A stretch of 43,993 bases of DNA, taken from positions 1 through 43,993 of the forward strand of contig NZ_JABMCR010000006.1 in assembly GCF_013179555.1 (NCBI RefSeq), read 5' to 3'. Source of the stretch: Bacillus haikouensis. GTDB taxonomy: Bacteria > Bacillota > Bacilli > Bacillales > Bacillaceae_B. The notes under the pieces are model-generated. The model had not been told where the DNA came from. It saw nothing but the letters and a program-made list of their open reading frames with translations, and ran no database searches. Positions 18,029 through 27,299 of this stretch are shown here, one piece after another (the first letter of the stretch is position 1; each line of letters starts with the position of its first letter). The position numbers and the translations under genes were made by a program.

Positions 18029-18111
18029 AAAAAAGGCGGACAATTTCATGTGATCACCCATACCCGAATCGGTTCAGCAATTCGGGTATAATGAGCTCAT
18101 TGATTGTCCAC
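18029..18111 (-). terminator. Multi-helix intrinsic terminator between pbpB and spoVD
   Basis: On the minus strand an outer stem GTGGACAAT / ATTGTCCGC (9 bp with one G-U) closes a junction and is followed by CTTTTTT. Inside are the palindrome AATGAGCTCATT, a perfect 10-bp hairpin ATACCCGAAT / ATTCGGGTAT (18060-18089) and the palindrome GTGATCAC. The outer stem plus U tract makes a plausible terminator for the vegetative mraZ-pbpB transcript. The internal helices are more elaborate than termination requires. Confidence 0.65.
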
Positions 18112-18126
18112 ACTTCTTTTTAGCCA

Positions 18127-20343
18127 TTAATTCAAGGGTCTTTCTTCCTCGGAGGCTTCTTGGTCTTCACTTTCTTTTTGCTTATTCCGTTGTTCCTCAG
18201 GCGTTTTGAAATTTACTACGAGAGGTTCGTTTTCTTTTACAGGTGAATCAGGCTGGATGTTTTGGCTTACCGCGAAGCCGTTCCCTACCATATTAATTCT
18301 GAGTTCTGCAATATTTGCTATTTTGAAAACATCTCTTATTGACCAGCCTTTCATATTCGGGATGGTAATGTCTCCATCCGTCCTTATGATGACTTTTCCA
18401 CCTTCAAGCATTTCACTGCCCGGCTGCGGCAATTGTTTAATTATCTTGGATCCGTTTCCGACGACTACCGGATCCCCCCCAGCTTTTTTAATGACTTCCT
18501 TAGCTTCATCAATACTTAAACCTGTCAGGTCAGAGATTTGTTCCTGTTTCAAGTTCACTTTTTCCTGCGGTTTGATATTCAAGTACTTCAAGCTGTTCTG
18601 CATGACGGGTTTAAACACAGCAGATACCGGATCTGATCCTATCTCGGTCGGCTTCAATTCTGGCTCCTGCACCCCTACATACACAATCAGCTGTGGGTTA
18701 TCAGCTGGCGCCATCCCGATAAATGAAAATAGATAGTTCTCTTTTCCGTATTTATAACCACCGGTTTCAGGGTCGGGGATTTGAGCAGTTCCTGATTTAC
18801 CGGCTACACTGTACCCTTCAATTGCAAATCTAGTACCTGTACCATGTTCGGATGTAACCGTCGACTCTAAGTATTTCCTCGTCTTCTCCGCTGTTTCTTT
18901 CGTAATAGGATTCCCCACTACTTCAGGTTTTGTTTCTTTTACTACTTCATTTGTATTCGGATCCACCACTTTCGAAATGACAAAAGGCTTCATCATCTTC
19001 CCATCATTGGCAATCGCAGATTCTGCCTGGATCATTTGCAATGGGGTGACAGTCGTACCCTGGCCGAAAATGGTTGTGTATTTCTCAATAGGATAATGAT
19101 ACAGAATGGATCCAGGTGCCTCATGCGGCAAGCCAACATTTGTGGGCTCTCCAAATCCAAAATCATCTAGATAACCTTCGAATTTCTTAAATCCGATCTT
19201 ATCCAGCAAATAAGCAAAAGCCACATTGGAGGAACGCTGAACTCCTTCGAGGAACGAAATAGAACCCCACCCCTCCCCGCCATTATGGTCACGGATAGGG
19301 TTTGGAACATTATCTACCTTATATGTTCCCGATTCGTATGCTTCGTTCGGATTGAACTTTCCTTCATTCACTGCTGCAGCCAGGGAAAATGATTTCATTG
19401 TTGACCCCGGTTCGATAGTTTCTTCTACTATCGTATTCGTCCAGTTATCCAGTAGTCCATCTCTTGTATCGGGATGGAAAGTCGGACGCTGGGTCATAGC
19501 CAGGATTTCCCCTGTTGTGGGATCGGCAACAATAGCGAACATTTTCTTTGGTTTATATTGTTTTTGAACCTGGTTCATCGCTTCTTCGAGGAAGGTCTGT
19601 ATCTTCTTATCGATGGTTAGATAGATATCATTTCCATCCTGCGGTGGTGTGACGTGTTCTTCAGAGTTCGGAAGTAAATAGCCCCAAACATCACTCTTAT
19701 ATTCTACCGAGCCGTTCTTCCCGCTCAGAATGTCATTAAAGCTTTTTTCAATCCCCATTTTACCCGCAGTTACGGATTCCCCGTCATCATTGGTGGTCTT
19801 CTGGGCAAACCCGATCAGATGAGAAGCGAATGTCCCATTTGGATAGAATCGCTTGGATTCTTTCCTGAAGGTAATGCCCGGCAGTTTCTCCTTTTTTATA
19901 TCAAGCATCAACTGGTGGGAAAGGGTCCGTCCGGCTGAACCGAATTCAACCTGATAGGCTCCCTCGGTGGTTAACTTTTCATATATCTCGCTTTCCTTCA
20001 TGTCAATGAACTGTGAAAGTTCTCTTGCCGTCTTTTCCGGGTCGGTCACATGTTTAGGGTTTTCTGGATCATTGGTAACAGTCGGGCTGAGGACAGCAAC
20101 CAGAGTATATGCAGAAGTATCTTCTGCTATCACCTCGCCTTTATGGTCATAGACGGTCCCCCGGTGTGCTTCAAGTATCCTGCTTTTTATATATTTTTCT
20201 GCAGCCTGGGATGCAAGAACCTTCCCTTCAGCTTCTCCCGTAACTTGTATTGTGATGAAGCGTACCATTAATACAAAAAAGAGCAAGCCGAAAATCCCGA
20301 AAAGGATGGCTGCCCCTATGTTCATACTTGGCCTTTTTTTCAT
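18127..20343 (-). CDS. pbpB: Division transpeptidase PBP2B
   Basis: 738 aa, class B PBP with a membrane anchor (about 9-30). The pedestal/dimerisation domain follows, then the transpeptidase motifs STMK (314-317), SSN (371-373) and KSG (516-518), and two C-terminal PASTA domains (about 595-655 and 655-715) with an acidic tail. It crosslinks septal peptidoglycan in the FtsW-DivIB-DivIC-FtsL complex. The ATG overlaps the ftsL stop (TAATG), showing translational coupling; its own ribosome-binding site is weak. It is similar to B. subtilis PbpB and slightly longer. Confidence 0.98.
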   Translation of the reverse strand: MKKRPSMNIGAAILFGIFGLLFFVLMVRFITIQVTGEAEGKVLASQAAEKYIKSRILEAHRGTVYDHKGEVIAEDTSAYTLVAVLSPTVTNDPENPKHVTDPEKTARELSQFIDMKESEIYEKLTTEGAYQVEFGSAGRTLSHQLMLDIKKEKLPGITFRKESKRFYPNGTFASHLIGFAQKTTNDDGESVTAGKMGIEKSFNDILSGKNGSVEYKSDVWGYLLPNSEEHVTPPQDGNDIYLTIDKKIQTFLEEAMNQVQKQYKPKKMFAIVADPTTGEILAMTQRPTFHPDTRDGLLDNWTNTIVEETIEPGSTMKSFSLAAAVNEGKFNPNEAYESGTYKVDNVPNPIRDHNGGEGWGSISFLEGVQRSSNVAFAYLLDKIGFKKFEGYLDDFGFGEPTNVGLPHEAPGSILYHYPIEKYTTIFGQGTTVTPLQMIQAESAIANDGKMMKPFVISKVVDPNTNEVVKETKPEVVGNPITKETAEKTRKYLESTVTSEHGTGTRFAIEGYSVAGKSGTAQIPDPETGGYKYGKENYLFSFIGMAPADNPQLIVYVGVQEPELKPTEIGSDPVSAVFKPVMQNSLKYLNIKPQEKVNLKQEQISDLTGLSIDEAKEVIKKAGGDPVVVGNGSKIIKQLPQPGSEMLEGGKVIIRTDGDITIPNMKGWSIRDVFKIANIAELRINMVGNGFAVSQNIQPDSPVKENEPLVVNFKTPEEQRNKQKESEDQEASEEERPLN

Positions 20344-20711
20344 TATTGTTCAACAACCTTCACATTCTTTTCTTTTAAGTCAAGACCGAGCTCTTTTGCT
20401 TTTTGCAAGATTCGTTCGTAAGTGCTTAACTCACTGATTTGAAGCTTAAGGTCATTGTTTGCTTTTTCTTGTTTCTCAACGGCTGTTTCCATCACTTGTA
20501 CTTCTTTATTTACGTCATAGATAGCAGCTTGTGTCTGTACAATCTGTACAGCAAGGAAGCAAAATACTACAGCAAAGATTGCGACAAGAATTTTTTCTCC
20601 CGGTGTAATGACAGATCGCTGCTCTTTTCTCAGGGGCTGAGGATTCACTTGAACTGATTGGTTTGATTGGTCTACTTGCTGCCTTTCAAAGTTTCTGGCT
20701 AAGTTACTCAT
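20343..20711 (-). CDS. ftsL: Cell division protein FtsL
   Basis: 122 aa. A short Gln/Asn-rich cytoplasmic tail leads to one transmembrane helix (about 40-58). An extracellular leucine-zipper coiled coil follows (VNKEVQVMETAVEKQEKAN...LKLQISELSTYERI) and ends in KELGLDLKEKNVKVVEQ. This is the typical size and layout of Bacillus FtsL, which forms a trimer with DivIC and DivIB that activates PBP2B/FtsW. The ATG has GGGAGGGAGC upstream. It lies 24 bp after rsmH and overlaps pbpB by 1 nt. Confidence 0.95.
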   Translation of the reverse strand: MSNLARNFERQQVDQSNQSVQVNPQPLRKEQRSVITPGEKILVAIFAVVFCFLAVQIVQTQAAIYDVNKEVQVMETAVEKQEKANNDLKLQISELSTYERILQKAKELGLDLKEKNVKVVEQ

Positions 20712-20735
20712 TATTGCTCCCTCCCATTTCCTTTT

Positions 20736-21671
20736 TTATCTATTTTTTTCTGCAATTCTCAACTTTGCCGATCTGGCTCTATTATTTTCTGCGAGTTCTT
20801 CCTCGCCGGGTAAGATAGGTTTTCTTGTGACAAGCTTGAGTACCGGTTCATATTCCTTTGGTATGATTGGCAGCCCAGGCGGTAAGTCCGGTCCCGCGGC
20901 TTTTTCTTTAAACATGGTTTTACACATCCGGTCTTCGAGTGAGTGGAATGTAATAACGCTGACTCTTCCGCCTTTAGCCAGCATTTCAATCGCTTGTTCC
21001 AGCGAATCCTCAAATGCACCAAGCTCATCATTCACTGCAATCCGGATTGCCTGGAATACTCTTTTGGCAGGGTGGCCTCCCTTTCTTCTGGCAGGTGCCG
21101 GGATTCCTTCCTTAATCAATTCCACAAGCTCACCAGTCGTTTCAATGGTCTTTGACTCCCGGGCAGCTTCAATCTTCCTTGCTATTTGCTTTGAGAATTT
21201 TTCTTCCCCATATCGATAAAAGATTCGGACAAGGTCTTCATAAGCCCAGTAATTTACCACATCAAAAGCCGATACTTCACCCTCTAGATCCATCCTCATA
21301 TCAAGTGGGGCATCATGATGATAACTGAATCCTCTTTCAGGTGTATCAAGCTGAGGAGACGATACTCCCAGATCGTAAAGTATTCCATCGACATTATGTA
21401 CTCCAAGCTGCTCAAGCTCTTCTTTTAAATGACGGAAATTCGATTGGACGAAAGTTACCTTCCCTAAGTGAGGCAGGAGCTTTTCTCTTGCGTGGTTAAT
21501 AGCGGTTTCATCCTGGTCAAAGCAATAGAGGTGACCTTCTTCGGACAATTGGCTTAGCAGGTACTCACTATGGCCAGCCCCTCCTAATGTACAATCCACA
21601 TAGATTCCGTCTTTTCTGATATTCAATCCATCTACTGTTTCCTTCAATAATACTGTTGTATGTTTAAACAT
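20736..21671 (-). CDS. rsmH: 16S rRNA (cytosine1402-N4)-methyltransferase RsmH
   Basis: 311 aa, the usual MraW length. The SAM-binding signature [14 protein letters not shown] is at about 25-38, with [20 protein letters not shown] at about 98-118 and [19 protein letters not shown] and VISFHSLED-type motifs further on (here [10 protein letters not shown]). It methylates C1402 of 16S rRNA. AAAGGTGACGTCAAC precedes the ATG. It follows mraZ by 37 bp in the dcw operon. Confidence 0.98.
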   Translation of the reverse strand: MFKHTTVLLKETVDGLNIRKDGIYVDCTLGGAGHSEYLLSQLSEEGHLYCFDQDETAINHAREKLLPHLGKVTFVQSNFRHLKEELEQLGVHNVDGILYDLGVSSPQLDTPERGFSYHHDAPLDMRMDLEGEVSAFDVVNYWAYEDLVRIFYRYGEEKFSKQIARKIEAARESKTIETTGELVELIKEGIPAPARRKGGHPAKRVFQAIRIAVNDELGAFEDSLEQAIEMLAKGGRVSVITFHSLEDRMCKTMFKEKAAGPDLPPGLPIIPKEYEPVLKLVTRKPILPGEEELAENNRARSAKLRIAEKNR

Positions 21672-21708
21672 GTTGACGTCACCTTTCCAATCGAACGTTT
21701 TTGATCAT

Positions 21709-22140
21709 TTAAATATCAAATCCTATCATATTCTCTGCAAGTTCTGCAAAAGAATCTTCAGACTCTGTGAAGTAGTCTTCCCATAAAGCCTTACTCCAAA
21801 TCTCAATCCGATTGGAAACTCCAAGGATGATACATTCTTTATCCAGTTTGGCATAATTGACAAGAGTGGCAGGAATGTTGATTCTTCCTGTCTTGTCCAA
21901 TTCACTTTCTGTGGCTCCAGAAAAGAAGAAACGTGTAAAGGCACGGGCATCTTTCTTTGTAAGTGGCAAAGCTTTCAGCTTTTCTTCAAGTGCCCGCCAT
22001 TCATCCATTGGATAGCCGAATAAGCATTGATCTAATCCACGGGTGATGACAAATGACTCGCCCAGAGAATCGCGGAACTTGGCAGGCACAATTAAACGGC
22101 CTTTATTATCAATGTTATGTTGATATTCGCCCATGAACAT
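21709..22140 (-). CDS. mraZ: Transcriptional regulator MraZ
   Basis: 143 aa, identical in length to B. subtilis MraZ, starting [23 protein letters not shown]. Two AbrB-like SpoVT domains carry the paired DNA-binding motifs [13 protein letters not shown] (about 12-24) and [12 protein letters not shown] (about 84-95). MraZ forms a ring and represses or tunes the dcw promoter. I chose the ATG at 22140; an in-frame GTG at 22155 adds five residues that overlap the operator. It is the first gene of the dcw cluster here, with a phased GTGG array directly upstream. Confidence 0.97.
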   Translation of the reverse strand: MFMGEYQHNIDNKGRLIVPAKFRDSLGESFVITRGLDQCLFGYPMDEWRALEEKLKALPLTKKDARAFTRFFFSGATESELDKTGRINIPATLVNYAKLDKECIILGVSNRIEIWSKALWEDYFTESEDSFAELAENMIGFDI

Positions 22141-22142
22141 AT

Positions 22143-22196
22143 GCACTGCCCCCACTTTCTAACACAAATGTACCACATCCCCCCACTTTTCTCCAC
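22143..22196 (-). promoter_or_regulatory. Phased GTGG repeat array, probable MraZ operator
   Basis: On the minus strand GTGG occurs at 22196, 22186 and 22176, then GTGT at 22165, GTGG at 22155 and GTGC at 22146 (5' ends). The spacing is 10, 10, 11, 10 and 9 nt, one helical turn, so all boxes face the same side of the DNA. The array abuts the mraZ ATG and includes its ribosome-binding region. MraZ is known from other bacteria to bind short G-rich direct repeats upstream of its own gene. No strong -35/-10 pair was found further upstream. Confidence 0.65.
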
Positions 22197-22300
22197 TGTT
22201 TTCTAAATTCTCTTTTTATAAAATATTTCCTTTAATTTTCTTTAGCCTTTTTCTCCGTTTTCCTGACAAGATTGAGAAAAAATTTGTCTTTATAGCACAC

Positions 22301-22341
22301 AAAAAGGACTTCTTTCGCCCTTTATTGCGAAAGAAGTCCTT
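22301..22341 (-). terminator. Intrinsic terminator after bshC
   Basis: Perfect 15-bp arms AAGGACTTCTTTCGC (22304-22318) and GCGAAAGAAGTCCTT (22327-22341) are followed on the minus strand by TTTGTG. It separates bshC from the mraZ promoter region. The rest of the 318-bp gap is AT-rich plus the mraZ operator. Confidence 0.88.
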
Positions 22342-22458
22342 AAATATTGGGCTTATTTAATCCGAGTGGATTTCCGTAAAACCTCCGGAGGCACCTTTTT
22401 ACTTCTACTCTACGGTACCCTTAACTCTCAGCCATGTATTTTCATAAGAATAACGGCC

Positions 22459-24078
22459 TTACAAGTACACAATTTTATGGTTCCCGTCGAAGTCCATTGG
22501 GAGAGCCATCAAGTCATGAATGAATCCTTCTCCGTATTTATTCAAGAAATAAACGGTGTTCCAAGTTCTCTCCTGAGGTCCGTTATTGGGACGAAGGCAG
22601 TTTTCCACTTTGGCGAAGTCCGAAAACGTTTTTTGATGTTTTTCCTTAAGTGCCTTATCTGTCCTCTTCCTCAAGTAATCAAATTGATGAAGGTGGATGG
22701 AGAGATTTTTATCCACTATTTGATCCAATCCGCGGCCAATGCGCTCGGATTTTTCACGGATATACGTGTATTTTTGCTGAAGAAACAGTTCAAGCTCGGC
22801 AATTTCTTCTTCTAACGAAGGTACTTTTATAGAATTCCAATAATCCTCGCGCTTTTCGGATACGCCTTCGATTAACACCTGTGTCAATGAAAGTCCAAGA
22901 GAATCCATTTTCTTCTCCACTTCTCGTTCAACGATGGTGATACTTAATCTCGGGACAACCGGAGGGATTTTCAAGCCAGTATGTTCAAACGCTCTTTTCA
23001 ACTCACCCCAGTAGGCGATTTCACCCGGGCCGCCAATAAACGCAAGGGTCGGAAACAACCATTCCTGCATCATGGGCCTGGTTACAACATTGTTGCTGAA
23101 TCTTTCAGGAGCCTTTTCAAGTATTTCCAGTAATCCTTCACCTGTAAAAGCGCCTCCGGAATTTTTTTCTTTAAAATCAGAACCTACTCTTTCCAGTAAT
23201 GCGCGTTCATCATTTATGGAGATAAATAAATTTGCTGCTTTAGGAGAGATATCCAATAATGGAGAGAACCCTTTATTTCTTATTTCTGCCTGCTGCTCCA
23301 GAACTGCATTTGTGATACTCTGGCTGCTTTCAATCAGATGATGAAAGTGAGATTTTTCTAGTTTCCTTAATGAAGGGTATGCCGAATCGATTACCAATAA
23401 TCCATAATCCTTGAACAAATGCATCACTAAATGAGCAAAGAACCGTACTAGATTGCCCTTTTCTTCTGCCATCTTGTTCAGATCAGAGACGAGTTTTTTG
23501 GTGTGGCGCGTTTCACCAAGAGTCTGGATAATCTCATTCACCCATTTCTTCATTACACTTTTATCGAAAGAGATATCTGAAGTCATTTTCTTTTCGAGAA
23601 CTCTTTCCGGATACCCCTTCTTCTCCATTTCTATCCCTTTTTCCAGATAAATATGATTTACTTCCTGGTAATCATGATCTTCCCCTGCAATCCAGAATAC
23701 CGGTACCACAGGATGATCTAAAGCACTTTCCTGCTCCTGTGCCAATTTAATGACCGTAATGATCTTATGTATAGTATATAATGGGCCCGTCAACAATCCC
23801 GCCTGCTGACCCGCTATTACGGAAACAGCACCTGATCTCAGCTTCGTTAATGATTCTTCCACTTTTTGTGAAGATGGCAAGTCCTTCATATATGAAACAA
23901 TACATTCTGTAAGTTCTTCACGTGGAAAATCACGATATGCCAAATCGTTCAATCGTTCCCGATAGACATCAGGCTGATTTATATTATAGTGAAAAAAAGA
24001 AGTCACAGGTTCTTTTTGTTCTATATAAAGTGAAGCAAATCGGTTGATAGCCGGAATATTCAGATTTTCCAATTCCAT
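22459..24078 (-). CDS. bshC: Bacillithiol biosynthesis cysteine-adding enzyme BshC
   Basis: 539 aa, full family length. Recognisable segments include VISVIAGQQAGLLTGPLYTIHKI-like residues near 85-110 (GQQAGLLTGP), FWIAGEDHDYQEVNHI near 150, VRFFAHLVMHLFKDYGLLVID near 215 and PTLAFIGGPGEIAYWGELK near 345. A coiled coil follows in the C-terminal third. BshC joins cysteine to GlcN-malate in the last step of bacillithiol synthesis, in the cytoplasm. It lies directly before mraZ as in B. subtilis (yllA), and a 15-bp terminator ends it. AAAAGGAG precedes the ATG by about 11 nt. Confidence 0.97.
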   Translation of the reverse strand: MELENLNIPAINRFASLYIEQKEPVTSFFHYNINQPDVYRERLNDLAYRDFPREELTECIVSYMKDLPSSQKVEESLTKLRSGAVSVIAGQQAGLLTGPLYTIHKIITVIKLAQEQESALDHPVVPVFWIAGEDHDYQEVNHIYLEKGIEMEKKGYPERVLEKKMTSDISFDKSVMKKWVNEIIQTLGETRHTKKLVSDLNKMAEEKGNLVRFFAHLVMHLFKDYGLLVIDSAYPSLRKLEKSHFHHLIESSQSITNAVLEQQAEIRNKGFSPLLDISPKAANLFISINDERALLERVGSDFKEKNSGGAFTGEGLLEILEKAPERFSNNVVTRPMMQEWLFPTLAFIGGPGEIAYWGELKRAFEHTGLKIPPVVPRLSITIVEREVEKKMDSLGLSLTQVLIEGVSEKREDYWNSIKVPSLEEEIAELELFLQQKYTYIREKSERIGRGLDQIVDKNLSIHLHQFDYLRKRTDKALKEKHQKTFSDFAKVENCLRPNNGPQERTWNTVYFLNKYGEGFIHDLMALPMDFDGNHKIVYL

Positions 24079-24175
24079 ATGAACTACTACTCCTTTTCTA
24101 GCTCTTTATTTCCTAACGAAGAGTATAACATTTCACTTACTGAAAAGGAAAAAAACTGCCTGCTCAGGGATAAAC

Positions 24176-24562
24176 TTAGTTCAGTTCTATTATCCTGAGT
24201 ATCAATCCTGTTACCATCAACGCAATATAAGCCGTGAAGAACAGGAGAAAGTTAATTCTCCACACACCTCTCAGCACCTTCGGATAATGAATCTCCCCTT
24301 TAGCCTTCCAATACAAAACGGCAAAAATCAAGCCGATGGTGCAAATACTTATAACAATTAACCATAGATAAGATGTATCCCAGATGGCAAGTACGATGAA
24401 ATGGACAGAAACCATCAATAGAAGCGTAGTCACATCAATTGCAAGATGCACAGCTTTCCTGTGATTCTTCATCACTTCCTTCGCAATGATGAAACTGATG
24501 AAGTATCCCAAGAATGGAATAATGACAAATATGGCAATAACCGTAGAAAAAATGGAAGCCAC
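24176..24562 (-). CDS. DUF3397-type membrane protein
   Basis: 128 aa with four hydrophobic spans (about 5-27, 41-60, 64-85 and 102-124) and a short loop HYPKVLRGVWRINFLLFF, typical of the DUF3397 family of Bacillaceae. It starts at GTG 2 nt after the panE stop, with GGGGGGTAGAA as ribosome-binding site, so it is translationally coupled. No function is known. Its repeated location between ylbQ/panE and bshC is the only clue. Confidence 0.8.
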   Translation of the reverse strand: MASIFSTVIAIFVIIPFLGYFISFIIAKEVMKNHRKAVHLAIDVTTLLLMVSVHFIVLAIWDTSYLWLIVISICTIGLIFAVLYWKAKGEIHYPKVLRGVWRINFLLFFTAYIALMVTGLILRIIELN

Positions 24563-24564
24563 TT

Positions 24565-25461
24565 CTACCCCCCCTGACCTTCTCTTTCAATTCCTTTTAC
24601 CAATTCGTAAAGTGTATTCATGATGGGTACAAAATGGTTATCCTTTTCCGCTTTTAACAGTAAGGACCCCAGGATAGTTTCAATTTCTGTTTTCCTTTTT
24701 TCTTCTATATCCTTTAGCATGGACGATCGATTTTCAGAAGTGCCGAGACATATATCCATTATCTCTTGAAAGTGTATGTGGTTCTTCATTTGTGGAAAGA
24801 GGATAAGTAATTCTTCAAATAAGTTATTTTGGATATGAAGGAAGTGAGGATTAGCAGGTAATCTCCCATTCTTTACTCCAACAATTGCTGTAAGTGGATT
24901 GACCAAGACATTCACAAACAATTTCTTTAACATCATTACTTCGTAATTGTCTTGAAGAATGAACGGAAAATAGTCTATCTTCTGTATTAATAATTCTTCT
25001 GCACTATTCAATTCTCCTCTAATTACAGCAAGATTTGTCTTGCCGATACCGAGGTGAATCACTGAATGATCATTTTCTTTTAATGCACCGTGTTCCACCG
25101 AACCTGCCAGAAGATTCAGATGAGGGAGTGTATTCACCCTGCTTAAATGGCCGATGCCATTTTGGAGGAACAACAGAGGGACCCGCTTGTCCGTCTCCCT
25201 TAGAATCGTCAGAACAGATTCAAGGTCATATTCCTTAACAGCAATAATAATTAAATCATATGCTGTCATTTTTCCCGAAAGAATTTCACCATTCAGATAT
25301 GAAGTGATTGAACGATTTGATCTCCGGAGGGTGACACCACTGCGGTTAACAAGGGTCATTTGTTCATTTCTTCTGACCAAAAGTGTGACATCAAATTTTT
25401 CACTTAGATAAGAGGAAAAGAGAAGCCCGACTGCCCCTCCTCCGATAATTCCAATTTTCAT
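24565..25461 (-). CDS. ylbQ: 2-dehydropantoate 2-reductase family protein YlbQ
   Basis: 298 aa. The N-terminal Rossmann domain has GIIGGGAVGLLFSSYL (NADPH binding). LIIIAVKEYDLE and FLQNGIGH follow, and the C-terminal helical domain contains LKKLFVNVLVNPLTAI, with the catalytic Lys and Asn region, and ENRSSMLKDIEEKRKTEIE. The family reduces ketopantoate to pantoate for CoA synthesis. The genome also has coaD in this window, but paralogous PanE-like reductases exist in Bacillus, so the exact substrate is inferred. AAGGAGAGCTC precedes the ATG. Confidence 0.88.
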   Translation of the reverse strand: MKIGIIGGGAVGLLFSSYLSEKFDVTLLVRRNEQMTLVNRSGVTLRRSNRSITSYLNGEILSGKMTAYDLIIIAVKEYDLESVLTILRETDKRVPLLFLQNGIGHLSRVNTLPHLNLLAGSVEHGALKENDHSVIHLGIGKTNLAVIRGELNSAEELLIQKIDYFPFILQDNYEVMMLKKLFVNVLVNPLTAIVGVKNGRLPANPHFLHIQNNLFEELLILFPQMKNHIHFQEIMDICLGTSENRSSMLKDIEEKRKTEIETILGSLLLKAEKDNHFVPIMNTLYELVKGIEREGQGG

Positions 25462-25555
25462 GAGCTCTCCTTCATAAGAATCGATTTGTATGTACTAACC
25501 CTAGTTTAGCAAATTTTTCCGCAGTAGAAAACTATAGGTGTAAAAGTACTGTTGA

Positions 25556-25593
25556 AATAAAAAACTTGTCCCTGAAAAATTTCAGGAACAAGT
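25556..25593 (-). terminator. Intrinsic terminator after the acyl-CoA carboxylase operon
   Basis: On the minus strand ACTTGTTCCTGAAA pairs with TTTCAGGGACAAGT (25564-25593, one mismatch) and is followed by TTTTTTATTTC. It lies 12 bp past the carboxyltransferase stop. Confidence 0.88.
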
Positions 25594-25604
25594 CGGCAGT
25601 CTCT

Positions 25605-27146
25605 TCACACCGGATACACAGGGTGCTTTCTTTCACTGAATTGGACATCTTTGGTTTCATACAATTTAAAGCGTTCAATTAATACTGAACGCAGCTCATT
25701 AGGAGCCGTGATTTCGTCAACGATTAACTCAGAGGCCAATTTATAAATATCGATATGTTCTTTGTATTCTTGTTGTTTCTCTTGAACATATTTAATTCGT
25801 TCCTTCGGGTCTTCAATCGCCTGGATTTTATTCGAATAAACAGCATTCACCGCGGCTTCAGGTCCCATCACAGCAATTTGAGCAGTCGGCAGGGCAATGC
25901 ATAGATCGGGTTCGAAGGCAGGACCGGCCATCGCATATAATCCCGCTCCATACGCTTTCCTCACGATAACTGAAATCTTAGGAACAGTAGCAGAACTCAT
26001 AGCCGCGATGAGCTTTGCTCCATGTCTGATTATACCCGCTCTTTCAACTTTTGTGCCGATCATAAAGCCCGGGACATCAGCCAGGAATAATAAAGGAATA
26101 TGGAAAGCATCACACAATTGAATGAATTTAGCTCCTTTGTCGGCAGAATCATGGAACAAGACTCCACCTTTCACCTTTGGCTGATTGGCAATAATCCCAA
26201 CGACTTTTCCGTCCATACGCCCAAAGCCTGTGATTAACTCCGGTGCAAACAATTTCTTCATTTCAAAGAAACTTCCTTCGTCAATCAGTGTATTGATCCC
26301 TTCATACATATCAAATGGAGCATTCTGATGCTGAGGAATTAATTCCTCGAGCAACTTTTCTGTCTTTGGAGCCAGTCCATCTTTCACAGACGGCTTCTCT
26401 TTGTAATTTGCCGGGAAGTATTCTAAGTATCTCTTCGCCTCTTGGATTGCTTCCTCTTCTGATGCTGCCAATAGATCTCCGCATCCACTGACGGTGCAGT
26501 GCATTCTAGCCCCGCCCATTTCTTCAAGTGTAACTTTTTCACCAATTACTTTTTCAGCCATGCGAGGAGAACCGAGGTACATGGAGGCATTGCCATCAAC
26601 CATGATGACAATATCACAGAATGCAGGAATATAAGCGCCGCCTGCAGCAGAAGGTCCGAATAGTACGCAAATCTGGGGCACCATGCCGGACATCTTCACC
26701 TGATTGTGAAATATCTTTCCCGCACCCCGTCTGTTCGGGAACATTTCAAGCTGATCGGTAATACGCGCCCCTGCGGAATCCACAAGGTAAAGTATAGGCA
26801 CTTGTAAACGCAATGCGTTTTCCTGGATGCGAATAATCTTTTCCACGGTTCGGGCACCCCATGATCCCGCTTTTACGGTAGAGTCATTTGCCATCACACA
26901 GACAGTCTGTCCACCAACTTTCCCGATGGCTGTCACCACTCCATCTGCAGGTAAATCATCCGCTTTATTGTTGGCAAACATACCGTCTTCCTGATAATCC
27001 CCATTATCGAATAATTGCTCAAGACGATCCCGGACAAACATTTTGTTTTGTTCTTTCAATTTTTCATGATATTTCGGCTGTCCGCCGGCACTAATTCTTT
27101 CCCTTGTTTCATTAAGTGTATTGATAAACGTTTTTGATGCAGTCAT
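25605..27146 (-). CDS. Acyl-CoA carboxylase carboxyltransferase (beta) subunit
   Basis: 513 aa with fused AccD-like and AccA-like crotonase-fold halves, as in propionyl-, methylcrotonyl- and YngE-type enzymes. Visible motifs are PILYLVDSAGARI, GAGKIFHNQVKMSG and GPSAAGGAYIPAFCD in the N half, and FLADVPGFMIGTKVE, KISVIVRKAYGAGLYAM and MGPEAAVNAVY in the C half. It transfers the carboxyl group from biotin to an acyl-CoA. The substrate (propionyl-, butyryl- or methylcrotonyl-CoA) cannot be settled by eye. The ATG at 27146 with AAAGGGGGATTTAT is chosen over a start at 27248, which would include repeat DNA. It is last in a three-gene operon, separated from the BCCP gene by a 304-bp repeat-bearing gap. 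Confidence 0.93.
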   Translation of the reverse strand: MTASKTFINTLNETRERISAGGQPKYHEKLKEQNKMFVRDRLEQLFDNGDYQEDGMFANNKADDLPADGVVTAIGKVGGQTVCVMANDSTVKAGSWGARTVEKIIRIQENALRLQVPILYLVDSAGARITDQLEMFPNRRGAGKIFHNQVKMSGMVPQICVLFGPSAAGGAYIPAFCDIVIMVDGNASMYLGSPRMAEKVIGEKVTLEEMGGARMHCTVSGCGDLLAASEEEAIQEAKRYLEYFPANYKEKPSVKDGLAPKTEKLLEELIPQHQNAPFDMYEGINTLIDEGSFFEMKKLFAPELITGFGRMDGKVVGIIANQPKVKGGVLFHDSADKGAKFIQLCDAFHIPLLFLADVPGFMIGTKVERAGIIRHGAKLIAAMSSATVPKISVIVRKAYGAGLYAMAGPAFEPDLCIALPTAQIAVMGPEAAVNAVYSNKIQAIEDPKERIKYVQEKQQEYKEHIDIYKLASELIVDEITAPNELRSVLIERFKLYETKDVQFSERKHPVYPV

Positions 27147-27184
27147 ATAAATCCCCCTTTGTTCGTTATGTAAAGATGACCATT

Positions 27185-27299
27185 TGGTTCCGTGGAAGAC
27201 TTCGCTCTCCGCGGGCAGCCCATATGCATCTTCAGTCGCCCGTGTCATACATAAGCTACTTTTCCGCAGGAGCCTTCGTCTTCCACTCCAGCAAACAGC
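27185..27299. repeat. Extragenic inverted-repeat element inside the acyl-CoA carboxylase operon
   Basis: The left arm TGGTTCCGTGGAAGAC...GCTCTCCGCGG (27185-27214) and right arm CCGCAGGAGC...GTCTTCCACTCCA (27264-27290) are imperfect inverted repeats around about 50 nt. GGGC/GCCC pairs lie inside, and an AAACAGCTGTTT palindrome follows. It looks like the long-hairpin extragenic repeats common in Bacillaceae genomes. There is no transposase. The 304-bp gap (27147-27450) contains nothing else. It sits between two genes that should be cotranscribed. Confidence 0.65.

Noticed and set aside
18060-18089. Simple stand-alone terminator from the 10-bp hairpin
   Set aside because: No U tract follows this hairpin directly; the U tract belongs to the outer stem, so it was annotated as part of the larger structure.
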